Shown in pieces: positions 50,522 to 58,493 of a stretch of DNA of 60,755 nt. Position 1 is the first letter of the stretch; each line of letters begins with the position of its first letter. The stretch lies in contig JAFQGK010000036.1 of assembly GCA_017398335.1 (NCBI GenBank), forward strand, positions 1 to 60,755, read 5' to 3'. A program made the position numbers and the translations under genes. Origin of the DNA: Bacteroidales bacterium. Its GTDB lineage: Bacteria > Bacteroidota > Bacteroidia > Bacteroidales > UBA932. A model generated the notes under the pieces. It ran no database searches and had not been told where the DNA came from. It saw nothing but the letters and a program-made list of their open reading frames with translations.

Positions 50522-50573
50522 AAAAAAGAAAAGGTGTGCCTGATGCAATGCCTTAAGCATTCTCAAGCACACC
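50522..50573 (-). terminator. Terminator after second barrel gene
   Basis: GGTGTGC (50533-50539) pairs with GCACACC (50567-50573), with a further inner stem (GCATT/AATGC-like). It is followed on the minus strand by TTTTCTTTTTTA. It separates the two barrel paralogues. Confidence 0.8.
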
Positions 50574-50592
50574 AAATTTTGTCAAACAGGTT

Positions 50593-51066
50593 TTAGAATC
50601 TGTAACGAACGCCGAGTGATGGCATGATGTTCCAGTGGAAGCCATGATTGAATCCGAATCCCAACTGTGGCTTGAGGTCAAAAGAGAGCTGAAGAGGGAA
50701 CCAGAATGTATACTCTAGTCCTACCATGCCGGCTGCAGAAAGATGGAAATAAGCATGGTTGTTTCCATTTGCGTCGACATTGATGAAATTAGCTCCTACT
50801 GAAAGACCAGGGCCTGCATAAAATCCCCACTCACCACGAGATGTCCAAGCTGGCTGAGCAATCATAAAGTTATAGATTGCGGATGCATTGAGAGCAGAGA
50901 AGTCATTAAGACCAGCTGTTACTTCCACGAAATCCGCACCTCTTACAGTATGCTGATAAGAAGCCTCGACTCCCCAACCGAGTTTACCACCGACTGCTCT
51001 TGGCTGAGCTGAAGCAGCGACAGCAAAACCAAGTACCATAGCTGCAATAAGAATGATCTTTTTCAT
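50593..51066 (-). CDS. Outer-membrane beta-barrel protein (paralogue)
   Basis: The start is ATG 51066 (MKKIILIAAMVLGFAVAASAQ). The 157-aa barrel has strands WGVEASYQHTVRGADFVEVTAG, ASAIYNFMIAQPAWTSRGEWGFYAGPGLSVGA, AGMVGLEYTFWFPLQLSFDL and the terminal IMPSLGVRYRF. It is related to the next gene downstream but lacks the His-rich segment. It is driven by a consensus promoter inside the end of the nucleoside symporter gene. The function is unknown. Confidence 0.82.
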   Translation of the reverse strand: MKKIILIAAMVLGFAVAASAQPRAVGGKLGWGVEASYQHTVRGADFVEVTAGLNDFSALNASAIYNFMIAQPAWTSRGEWGFYAGPGLSVGANFINVDANGNNHAYFHLSAAGMVGLEYTFWFPLQLSFDLKPQLGFGFNHGFHWNIMPSLGVRYRF

Positions 51067-51108
51067 AATTTTTGAGATTTTGGTTAACATCTTATAGTTT
51101 TCAATACG

Positions 51109-51138
51109 CAAAGATAGTCATTTCCGCTATTTACGCAA
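51109..51138 (-). promoter_or_regulatory. Bacteroidota promoter of barrel gene
   Basis: On the minus strand TTG (51138-51136) and TATCTTTG (51116-51109) are spaced by 19 bp. The -33 box overlaps the last codons of the upstream symporter gene. Confidence 0.7.
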
Positions 51139-52435
51139 TTTTTTCGTTTGCATTCTTCGGCTCCTTGAAAAGAATCATGAACAGAACGGCAACTACAAGT
51201 GCGTATCCTGCAAATATATACCACACTGTTGTCCAGTCTCCGATCATGAAGGCACCTGCCTCAGTCTGCACACTCTCGGTAAAACGGTTGACGACCGCCT
51301 GAGCGCTAAGTGTTCCGACCGTAGCACCTATACCATTGGTCATAAGCATGAAAAGTCCCTGCGCACTGTTCTGGATCTTTCCAGAAGTCCTCATATTCAC
51401 ATAAAGAGAGCCTGAGATATTGAAGAAGTCAAACGCCACACCGTACACAATCATGGAAAGAATGAGCATCCATACGCCCGGACCAGGGTTTCCTGCACCG
51501 AAGAGACCGAAACGGAGAACCCATGCAAACATGGCGATGAGCATTACTTTCTTGATGCCGAACAGTCTCATTGCCACAGGAATAAGCAGGATGCCGAGGG
51601 TCTCGGACACCTGTGAAATTGAGATGAGGGCATTGGCATTCTCGGCGCCCCAGCTGCCTGCAAACTCAGGCACAGCCTTGAAATGAGATATGAACGGATT
51701 AGCAAAGCCATTGGTAATCTGAAGAGCGACTCCAAGAAGCATCGAGAAGATAAAGAATATGGCCATATTCTTGTCCTTGAAGAGAGAGAAGGCATTCAGT
51801 CCGAAGCGTTCTGCAAGAGTCTGCTGTCCACCGGCTGAAGCATTGCAAGGGCAGTTCTGAAGTGTGAAGCAATACAGGAACATAAGAAGTCCGAGTACAC
51901 CGGATGTAAAGAACTGGTTATATGAATTCTGGAACTGAACTCCGTCTGCTCCCTTGACGAAATTGACGAAAAGCATGGCACAGATGAAACCGACTGTACC
52001 GAAGACACGGATAGGAGGGAAGGCCTTCACTGTATCGAAACCATTATCTTCCAATATCTTATATGCAACAGAATTCGAAAGTGCGATTGTTGGCATATAG
52101 AAAGCCACACTGATTGCATAAAGAGAGAAGAGAGGTGCGAATGATACTGCAGAACCAGCTGACATACCATAGAATGCTGCTGCACACATGGCTGTTCCCG
52201 CAATTCCATGGCAGATACCGAGCAGTCTCTGAGCAGGGATGAATTTATCGGCAACAATACCCATCAAGGTAGGCATGAATATGGACACGATGCCCTGCAT
52301 CGCATAGAAGATTCCGATCTTCGGGCCCAGTCCGACAGAAGCGAGATAGCTTCCCATAGAGGTAAGATATGCTCCCCACACTGCCCATTGGATGATATTC
52401 ATCACGATCAGTCTTAATCTGATTGATTTGTTCAT
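51131..52435 (-). CDS. Nucleoside:H+ symporter family (MFS) permease
   Basis: This 434-aa protein has twelve predicted helices and the family start RLRLIVMNIIQWAVWGAYLTSMGSYL. It also has GIVSIFMPTLMGIVADKF and the second-half block ISQVSETLGILLIPVAMRLFGIKKVML with NISGSLYVNM. It resembles NupG/XapB-type nucleoside permeases common in Bacteroidota. It takes up nucleosides across the inner membrane. The gene is monocistronic by position, divergent from tgt, with a repeat cluster in between. Confidence 0.88.
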   Translation of the reverse strand: MNKSIRLRLIVMNIIQWAVWGAYLTSMGSYLASVGLGPKIGIFYAMQGIVSIFMPTLMGIVADKFIPAQRLLGICHGIAGTAMCAAAFYGMSAGSAVSFAPLFSLYAISVAFYMPTIALSNSVAYKILEDNGFDTVKAFPPIRVFGTVGFICAMLFVNFVKGADGVQFQNSYNQFFTSGVLGLLMFLYCFTLQNCPCNASAGGQQTLAERFGLNAFSLFKDKNMAIFFIFSMLLGVALQITNGFANPFISHFKAVPEFAGSWGAENANALISISQVSETLGILLIPVAMRLFGIKKVMLIAMFAWVLRFGLFGAGNPGPGVWMLILSMIVYGVAFDFFNISGSLYVNMRTSGKIQNSAQGLFMLMTNGIGATVGTLSAQAVVNRFTESVQTEAGAFMIGDWTTVWYIFAGYALVVAVLFMILFKEPKNANEKIA

Positions 52436-52471
52436 AGTATATCTGGTTTATGTTTTGTGTTTTTGTGCTTC

Positions 52472-52576
52472 AGATCCCCGGTCAAGCCGGGGATGACTAT
52501 CCACCATTGCCGGGGATGTCTGCCACGTCATTGCCTGGTATGTCAAGGACGTCATTGCCGGCCTGACCGGCAATCT
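52472..52576. repeat. Cluster of palindromic units between nucleoside symporter and tgt
   Basis: Complete unit A (52472-52497, AGATCCCCGG ... CCGGGGATGAC) and complete inverted unit B (52551-52576, GTCATTGCCGG ... CCGGCAATCT) flank two degenerate half units (about 52503-52550, ATTGCCGGGGATGTC and GTCATTGCCTGGTATGTC). Together they fill over half of the divergent 203-bp region. Confidence 0.87.
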
Positions 52577-52612
52577 GTCAAGCAAAGATAAGAGATTTTG
52601 AGTAAAAGTTGT

Positions 52613-52620
52613 TATCTTTG
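52613..52620 (+). promoter_or_regulatory. -7 box upstream of tgt
   Basis: TATCTTTG matches TAnnTTTG, 18 nt before the tgt ATG at 52639. A TTTG at 52597-52600 is too close (12 bp) to be a standard -33 box. Confidence 0.45.
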
Positions 52621-52638
52621 AAGGTTAAAATGATTTTA

Positions 52639-53769
52639 ATGAAATTTGTAAAGACACATAACGACCCTCAGTCAGCGGCCAGATGCGGTATCATTACTAC
52701 TGACCACGGACAGATCGAGACCCCGATATTCATGCCTGTGGGCACTGTGGGCTCGGTCAAGGGTATATATCACAAGGACCTGAAGGAGGATATCAAGGCT
52801 GAAATCATCCTTGGCAACACTTATCATCTTTATCTCCGTCCGGGCCTGGACATAATCAAGGCTGCCGGAGGTCTTCATAAATTCGAGGCATGGGACAGAC
52901 CGATCCTGACAGACAGTGGAGGATTCCAGGTGTTCTCTCTCAGCCCGATCAGAAAACTTACTCCGGAAGGATGTATCTTCCGCTCGCACATTGACGGTTC
53001 GAAACATATCTTCACCCCTGAGAACAACATGGACACTCAGAGAATCATAGGTGCCGACATCGTGATGGCCTTCGACGAATGCTGCCCTGGTGATGCAACT
53101 TTCGAATATGCAAAGAAATCACTGAAGCTTACTCAGAGCTGGCTGGAAAGATGTGTAAAGCATTTTGACGAAACTGAACCGCTGTACGGATACTCACAGG
53201 CGCTGTTCCCTATTATCCAAGGATGTGTATATCCGGATCTGAGGAGAGCAGCCGTCGACCATGCTGCGGCCCTTGACCGCGAAGGATATGCCATCGGAGG
53301 CCTTGCTGTGGGCGAGCCGACTGAAAAGATGTACGAAATGCTGGAAGTCGTATGCCCTATCCTGCCGGAAGACAAGCCGCGCTACCTGATGGGCGTAGGA
53401 ACTCCTGCCAACATTCTTGAAGGCATTGCAAGAGGTGTTGATATGTTTGACTGCGTGATGCCGACAAGGAACGGAAGAAACGGAATGCTCTTCACATGGG
53501 ACGGAGTGATGAACATGAAGAACAAGAAATGGGCGGACGATTTCTCTCCACTTGATCCTAAAGGGACATCATTCGTAGACCACACATATACAAAAGCGTA
53601 TCTGAGACATCTTTTCGTTGCAGGAGAGATTTTCGCCGGACAGATTGCAAGCGAGCATAACCTTGCCTTCTATCTCGACCTTGTCCGTGAAGCCAGGAAA
53701 CACATCAAGGCAGGAGACTTCAAGACGTGGAAAGACGAGACAGTACGCAGGATAACTACAAGACTATAG
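52639..53769 (+). CDS. tgt: tRNA-guanine(34) transglycosylase
   Basis: The start is ATG 52639 (MKFVKTHNDPQSAARCG). The 376-aa TIM barrel has PIFMPVGTVGSVKGI, ILGNTYHLYLRPG, the nucleophilic/substrate Asp in LTDSGGFQVFSL, AFDECCPGD, IQGCVYPDLR, IGGLAVGEPTEKMYEML and DMFDCVMPTRNGRNGMLFT. It exchanges guanine-34 for preQ1 in the queuosine pathway, acting on tRNAs including the His acceptor encoded here. The usual zinc-ligand region appears reduced near the C-terminus (residues about 295-345), where the expected cluster of cysteines is not seen. The lptG gene follows after 4 bp. Confidence 0.95.
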   Translation: MKFVKTHNDPQSAARCGIITTDHGQIETPIFMPVGTVGSVKGIYHKDLKEDIKAEIILGNTYHLYLRPGLDIIKAAGGLHKFEAWDRPILTDSGGFQVFSLSPIRKLTPEGCIFRSHIDGSKHIFTPENNMDTQRIIGADIVMAFDECCPGDATFEYAKKSLKLTQSWLERCVKHFDETEPLYGYSQALFPIIQGCVYPDLRRAAVDHAAALDREGYAIGGLAVGEPTEKMYEMLEVVCPILPEDKPRYLMGVGTPANILEGIARGVDMFDCVMPTRNGRNGMLFTWDGVMNMKNKKWADDFSPLDPKGTSFVDHTYTKAYLRHLFVAGEIFAGQIASEHNLAFYLDLVREARKHIKAGDFKTWKDETVRRITTRL

Positions 53770-53773
53770 AAAT

Positions 53774-54865
53774 ATGGATCTCAAACCAAGAAAAATAGAC
53801 GTTTACATAGTCTCCAAGTTCATTACGACGTTCTTCGTGGCACTTCTCCTGATCATCGGAATCGTCATAATCTTCGACATCAGTGAGAAGATCGACAACT
53901 TCGTGGCAAAGGAAGCACCGCTGAAAGCCATCATAGTGGACTACTACCTGAACTTCATTCCGTACTTCATGAATATGTTCTCCCCGTTGTTCGTATTCAT
54001 AACGGTGATCTTCTTTACGTCGAAGATGGCTGCAGACTCGGAAATCATCGCTATCCTGTCCTGCGGAATCAGTTTCCACAGGATGATGGTTCCATACATT
54101 TTCTCAGCCACACTTATTGCCATATTCTCCCTATGTCTGAACCTTTTCATAATTCCGGACGCCAACAAGACCAGACTGGAATTCGAAAACCAATATGTAA
54201 AGACGAGATTCAAGAGCGTGGGAAGGAACGTCCATTATCAGATATCACCCGGTGAATTCGTATTTGCGGAATCTTTCAGCTCCTGGAACAATACCGCATA
54301 CAAGTTCACATTGGAAAAGATTGTGGACAACAAGCTTGTATCCAAGATATCAGCAGAATCCGCTGTCTACAATGAAGAAAAGGACAGTTGGACTCTTAAA
54401 AAGTATTTCATAAGGGAATATAACAACGATCTTACTGACAAGATACGAAGCGGCAAGCAGCTAGATACAACCATTGCATTATCATCCAAGGACTTCTATC
54501 TCACCGAAAAGACTGTGGAAACCCTTAATTATGCAGAATTGAACCAGCTTATCGACACCCAGAAGATGAGAGGAGACGGCAATGTCAAGTTTGCCCTCAT
54601 AGAGAAGAACACAAGATTTGCACTGCCGTTCTCAGCATTCATCCTTACAATCATGGGAGTTGCATTGTCATCCAAGAAGAGACGCGGAGGTATTGGATGG
54701 AACATCGGTATCGGCATTGCACTTGCATTCACCTACATCCTCTTCCTGAGGTTCAGCCAGATGTTCGTCCACACTGGAACTCTGCCTCCAGCAATAGCCC
54801 TATGGCTTCCTAATGTCGTATTTGCGATAATCGCCGGCTTCCTCTACCGTATCGCTCCGAAGTAA
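53774..54865 (+). CDS. lptG: LptG/LptF-type lipopolysaccharide export permease
   Basis: This 363-aa YjgP/YjgQ-family protein has N-terminal helices (YIVSKFITTFFVALLLIIGIVIIFDISE; IPYFMNMFSPLFVFITVIFF). The coupling-helix region is MAADSEIIAILSCGISFHRMM. A periplasmic beta-jellyroll spans about 130-260, and C-terminal helices follow (LPFSAFILTIMGVALSSKKR, IGIALAFTYILFLRFSQMF). It extracts LPS from the inner membrane with LptB. Its pairing with tgt is usual in Bacteroidota. Confidence 0.93.
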   Translation: MDLKPRKIDVYIVSKFITTFFVALLLIIGIVIIFDISEKIDNFVAKEAPLKAIIVDYYLNFIPYFMNMFSPLFVFITVIFFTSKMAADSEIIAILSCGISFHRMMVPYIFSATLIAIFSLCLNLFIIPDANKTRLEFENQYVKTRFKSVGRNVHYQISPGEFVFAESFSSWNNTAYKFTLEKIVDNKLVSKISAESAVYNEEKDSWTLKKYFIREYNNDLTDKIRSGKQLDTTIALSSKDFYLTEKTVETLNYAELNQLIDTQKMRGDGNVKFALIEKNTRFALPFSAFILTIMGVALSSKKRRGGIGWNIGIGIALAFTYILFLRFSQMFVHTGTLPPAIALWLPNVVFAIIAGFLYRIAPK

Positions 54866-54895
54866 AATGAGGTTGATCCAAAAGTACCGGATCAC

Positions 54896-55093
54896 TGTCA
54901 TGTCAAGCAACCTTTTATTTTGTCATGTCGAGCGACCAACGGGAGTCGAGACATCTTTACACATATATATGTATTGAAGATTTCTCCACTCACTATCTTG
55001 CTGCCGCAAGCTGCTCGCTGCAAAAGTCCACAGGACTATTTGCTTGTCGCTCGCGACAGTCGAAATGACAATGAATAAATGGTCGTAATGACA
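54896..55093. repeat. Inverted-repeat element with TGTCATGTCGAGC-type ends
   Basis: The left side has two copies (TGTCATGTCAAGC at 54896 and TGTCATGTCGAGCGACC at 54921). The right side has two inverted copies (CGAAATGACA ending 55070 and CGTAATGACA ending 55093). The interior holds GAGACATCT, AGATTTCTCCACT, an inverted ACACATATATATGT at the centre, and GCTCGCTGC/GTCGCTCGCGACAG. No open frame is present. It occupies most of the 320-bp gap between the convergent lptG and phosphatase-family genes. Confidence 0.75.
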
Positions 55094-55118
55094 ATGAAGA
55101 GACTTTGGATCAGTTTCG

Positions 55119-55156
55119 AAAATACGCGGTGAGGTCCATCGGACACCCACCGCGTA
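55119..55156 (-). terminator. Terminator of right SusCD locus
   Basis: TACGCGGTG (55123-55131) pairs with CACCGCGTA (55148-55156), with an inner GTCC/GGAC stem. On the minus strand it is followed by TTTTCG, about 30 nt after the last gene's stop. The T-run is short. Confidence 0.6.
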
Positions 55157-55185
55157 CGGGAACTAACTAAAAACCCTGTATAACA

Positions 55186-56181
55186 CTACATTTCGAAGTC
55201 TACATAAATAGGGAAATGGTCAGAGATGAATCTGACACCGTATTTGCTTTCATCATCCACAACCTTGTAGCCCTTGTTGACAGCATTTCTATAGAAGATA
55301 TGGTCAATGGTCGTCCATGTAGCAGGATTGTCACGGAAACCGTTATAGGTCTTGGAGTCATCACGTTCAGGAGCGTTCATATTGCCATGCCACATCCAGT
55401 CCTTCATCGCTGCAAGCCTATCCTGACCGTCAGCATATTCCATATTACAGTCAGCACAGAAGAATATGGTCTTGTCATTGGTGCCCTTGCCCTCTTTTGT
55501 CGTGTCACCGACGGCCTGCTTCATCCTTTCCACTGACATAAGAGTGCAATGCAGTTTTCCCACATCCCCTGAAGGGAAGAAGTGGGTGTTGAAAATCCAG
55601 AACTCCTTGCCTGTAGCCTTAGCCTTTATCTTAAGCCAGAGAGTGAGTTTCGGAGTACCTGCATCCCAGCTGTATGAAGACTTGTCCGGAGTCTCGCTGA
55701 ACCAGTATCTGCCCCACTCAAGCATCTCGAACATGGAGGTTCTGATCATATAAGCCTGACGCTGGCCACCGTTTGCGAATGATGTATCATCGGTAATATC
55801 AGCCACTCTGCCACTTGCAAGCTTTCCATCTTTTGCATATGTAAAGAATGTATAGTCGGCTCCGAACTTTTCCTTGAGATACTGATACTGTTCTCTGCGA
55901 AGCTCCTGAAAAGCCACTAAGTCCGGCTTGATATCCTGAAACATCCTGTATACGGCAGCCTGCCTGCGGCTCCACTCATTTCCAGAAACTTCGGCAGTAG
56001 ACTCTCTGATATTGAACGACATAAGTCGGAATGAGAGTTTATCCTGGCCTTCAGGAATTTCATATTCAGGCTCCGGATCCTTCGGCTTGTTGGGAGGTGT
56101 CTCGTAATCTGTACATCCTAAGGCAAAAGCCGATAGAAGTAGAGATGGTATAAATGTTAAAAGTCTTGTTATTCTTTTCAT
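55186..56181 (-). CDS. Endonuclease/exonuclease/phosphatase-family lipoprotein
   Basis: This 331-aa protein has lipoprotein signal MKRITRLLTFIPSLLLSAFALGC. The EEP-fold active-site motifs come in order: MSFNIRES, AFQELRREQ (metal Glu), NTHFFPSGD, CADCNMEY (Asp/Asn), TIDHIFYRN and the final ISDHFPIYVDF (Asp-His). The fold covers DNases, sphingomyelinases and inositol-phosphate phosphatases. A surface or periplasmic location argues for a nutrient phosphodiester/phosphomonoester substrate. It lies 11 bp after a GDPD gene at the end of a SusCD locus. Confidence 0.88.
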   Translation of the reverse strand: MKRITRLLTFIPSLLLSAFALGCTDYETPPNKPKDPEPEYEIPEGQDKLSFRLMSFNIRESTAEVSGNEWSRRQAAVYRMFQDIKPDLVAFQELRREQYQYLKEKFGADYTFFTYAKDGKLASGRVADITDDTSFANGGQRQAYMIRTSMFEMLEWGRYWFSETPDKSSYSWDAGTPKLTLWLKIKAKATGKEFWIFNTHFFPSGDVGKLHCTLMSVERMKQAVGDTTKEGKGTNDKTIFFCADCNMEYADGQDRLAAMKDWMWHGNMNAPERDDSKTYNGFRDNPATWTTIDHIFYRNAVNKGYKVVDDESKYGVRFISDHFPIYVDFEM

Positions 56182-56192
56182 TGATGTATTTT

Positions 56193-57080
56193 TTAATATC
56201 CTTTGGACTTAAGTTTTTTTATCAATGCTGCCGGGTAGTTTGAAAATATCGCCCTCAGGTTGTTATAATATGGTATGACAAGTTCCATCTGTGCATCATC
56301 ATCCACACCATAAAGCACAAGGGGAACATCTGCAGCAAAATAATCCTGTGGAGTATATGTAGTACTGCTTCCAAGCACCTTGGTGTAGTTCAGCTGCGCA
56401 CCGGCCTTTCCATATCTTGCAGGATTTGTACAAGTCGCCCAGGCGAGATATATGCCATATTCATTGATGACAAGATCATTTACGGAATTGAAGATATCAG
56501 TACCTGTAGGAATGAGGAACTCCACCATTTTCTGAGCCTTCATTTCCTGAACTATCTCGCATGCACGTTTAATCGCACGGATAGTATGGTTGACATCTAT
56601 CTCCTTCTCGTTCTTAACAAGCCTCTTGCAGTCCAGCTGGAGAATCATCCCGTTAGGATTCTGTTCCTTATCGAGAATGACTTCCAGAAAATCCTGCAGA
56701 GTCGGAAGCTGCTCGCCGTTGGCAAGTTTGCCTGCCGCCCTGAGCTCGGACAATGTGTGATCGTATGGAGTAAGTCCGTTGATCAGATAGCCGCTTCTAG
56801 GATGGGCAACGAGAACATTGTTGTCACCAGTAATACAGATATCGCACTCTGAGCCCCAGCATCCGATGCCTATCGCATATTTCAAAGATGATATGGAGCA
56901 GTCCGGACGATTGCACTCAAGATACCCGCCTCTATGAGCAACAACCTTATATACGCCTTCTGAAACTATAGGTTTCTTCGACTCATTAGGAGGCGTCTGA
57001 GGCAGTTTGTCGCAAGAAGACAGACTTAATGCAAACGGGAGAATTAGCGCTAGAACTCTTTTAATCATACCTTTATTCAT
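56193..57080 (-). CDS. Glycerophosphodiester phosphodiesterase-family lipoprotein
   Basis: The start is ATG 57080 (MNKGMIKRVLALILPFALSLSSC, lipoprotein signal). A longer frame from 57146 would run through a hairpin and overlap the upstream gene. The 295-aa TIM barrel has the GDPD motifs KVVAHRGG (HR), CWGSECDICITGDNNVLVAHP (E-x-D and second His), LPTLQDFLEVI and LQLDCKR. It cleaves glycerophosphodiesters to glycerol-3-phosphate and an alcohol in relatives. Here it is attached to an outer- or inner-membrane leaflet through the lipid. It is probably part of the SusCD operon. Confidence 0.87.
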   Translation of the reverse strand: MNKGMIKRVLALILPFALSLSSCDKLPQTPPNESKKPIVSEGVYKVVAHRGGYLECNRPDCSISSLKYAIGIGCWGSECDICITGDNNVLVAHPRSGYLINGLTPYDHTLSELRAAGKLANGEQLPTLQDFLEVILDKEQNPNGMILQLDCKRLVKNEKEIDVNHTIRAIKRACEIVQEMKAQKMVEFLIPTGTDIFNSVNDLVINEYGIYLAWATCTNPARYGKAGAQLNYTKVLGSSTTYTPQDYFAADVPLVLYGVDDDAQMELVIPYYNNLRAIFSNYPAALIKKLKSKGY

Positions 57081-57082
57081 TT

Positions 57083-57120
57083 TATGATCAGCCGGTCCGG
57101 CATTGAACCGGCTGATCATA
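57083..57120. repeat. 14-bp perfect hairpin between BACON gene and GDPD gene
   Basis: TATGATCAGCCGGT (57083-57096) and ACCGGCTGATCATA (57107-57120) form a perfect 14-bp stem with a 10-nt loop, in the 52-bp gap between the two genes. There is no T-run after it on either side, so it looks like an intercistronic stem and not a terminator. It ends two bases before the GDPD start codon. Confidence 0.85.
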
Positions 57121-57132
57121 TGATAAACGGGC

Positions 57133-58473
57133 CTATTCTTCAACAAATGTAATTTCTATACCCTTCATGTCTCCCCACTTGCCGGCACCGATTCCGAGGA
57201 ATTCATCACCAGGATTGATTCTAAGGTCGATAGAAAGTCTCATCCTGAAATAGATGTTGCCGTCTGCGATAGGATTGATTCCATTCAGGGCGAACTCATA
57301 TTTCCTATATGAAGTATCAGTTGCCTTATCGTACTTCTTTCTGTCACCGGATGCGTTCTCTGGAGTTGCATAAACATGCACCGGACCTGACTTCGTGCCG
57401 AACGTCATGGTTGTTGCTCCCGGAGCCTCGATCCAATTCGTTCCGTCTGAAGAGTACTCGATAACATAATATCCAGGACCTGAACCGGCACCACCGGCAG
57501 CCGCTTCGAATGTCACCTTGTGAGTAGGCTTCACATTTCTTACAGGGATGACACAGAGCCAATAGTCATTCACCATCATTCCGTTTGCCTGAATACTTGG
57601 GTTGAATGTCCAGTTTGCGACATTCGGTCCTACTACAGTAAGATAAGCATCGCTGTTACCTGCAGTAGGGAGGACTCTATGCTGATGGATAGGAAGTGTT
57701 GAAGGATCCACCTGCGAACCTGCGCCCCAGCTGTAATTGTACTTGGATGCAAGACAGAGAGCTGTGGTATTGGTTTCTGTGACATAGAAGTTCCATCCTA
57801 CTGTAAGTCCCTCAGGAAGGTTGGCGTCAGCTGCCACGACCTTTTCTACAGTGCCGACAGAAACACCGTCAGCAAAGAGTTCGATCTGAATCTTGCCTGC
57901 GCCCTTAGGCTTTCCTGTAACCGGAATCTCTATTTCTCCCTTACCCTTGAGGAAGCTTTTGTATACAAATTCAGGAACCATGACACCAGTAACAGTCTCA
58001 CTTGTCACCTTACCTGTGAATGTCACGACTTCCTTACCGGATGCGCACTCGTAAAGAAGTTTGAGAGATGCCGTGCTCTCTATGCCAGCAGCAAGATTTC
58101 CGCTGAACGAGAGCTCGCCATATGCAAACGCACAAGCTGCCTGTGTCACGGAAACAGCTAATCTCTGTCCTTCATAAACAACATAGTATGTACCTGTTCT
58201 CTCAGCACCAGAATTATACTCGACGTTGAGAGTGTAGGTATCGAAATCGACACCGTTTCCTGTCCCTGACTCAGGAGTGACTGTGATCCAGTCAACTTCC
58301 GAGCAGTCCACACTCCAGGTTCCACTGCATTTTACAACCTGATTCAGGTTCTGCTCTGTACAATCCACACTGAGGATATCATTCTCTATCTGGAATACAG
58401 GCTCTGTCTTCTGGCATGAGAACAAAGCTGCTGATGCGGCAAATGTTGCCAATATTTTAAATATATTTTTCAT
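57133..58473 (-). CDS. BACON-domain surface lipoprotein of right SusCD locus
   Basis: This 446-aa protein has lipoprotein signal MKNIFKILATFAASAALFSC. A BACON domain spans about 30-115 (ILSVDCTEQNLNQVVKCSGTWSVDC ... DWITVTPESGTG ... LAVSVTQAA, read with gaps), followed by a second Ig-like domain. The C-terminal jelly-roll (about 290-446; YVIEYSSDGTNWIEAPGA, YFRMRLSIDLRINPGDEFLGIGAG) resembles the discoidin-like domains of surface ligand-binding proteins. It is placed just after SusD, the usual position of a surface binding protein. The ligand is unknown. Confidence 0.8.
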   Translation of the reverse strand: MKNIFKILATFAASAALFSCQKTEPVFQIENDILSVDCTEQNLNQVVKCSGTWSVDCSEVDWITVTPESGTGNGVDFDTYTLNVEYNSGAERTGTYYVVYEGQRLAVSVTQAACAFAYGELSFSGNLAAGIESTASLKLLYECASGKEVVTFTGKVTSETVTGVMVPEFVYKSFLKGKGEIEIPVTGKPKGAGKIQIELFADGVSVGTVEKVVAADANLPEGLTVGWNFYVTETNTTALCLASKYNYSWGAGSQVDPSTLPIHQHRVLPTAGNSDAYLTVVGPNVANWTFNPSIQANGMMVNDYWLCVIPVRNVKPTHKVTFEAAAGGAGSGPGYYVIEYSSDGTNWIEAPGATTMTFGTKSGPVHVYATPENASGDRKKYDKATDTSYRKYEFALNGINPIADGNIYFRMRLSIDLRINPGDEFLGIGAGKWGDMKGIEITFVEE

Positions 58474-58493
58474 TTCTTTATCAGTTGAATTTA

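Noticed and set aside
52577-52638. preQ1 riboswitch ahead of tgt
   Set aside because: The leader after the -7 box is under 20 nt and has no pseudoknot-like pattern, and tgt is not a typical preQ1-riboswitch target.
57080-57146. Upstream start for the GDPD protein
   Set aside because: It would run through the hairpin and overlap the BACON gene end, and would bury the lipoprotein signal. ATG 57080 fits better.
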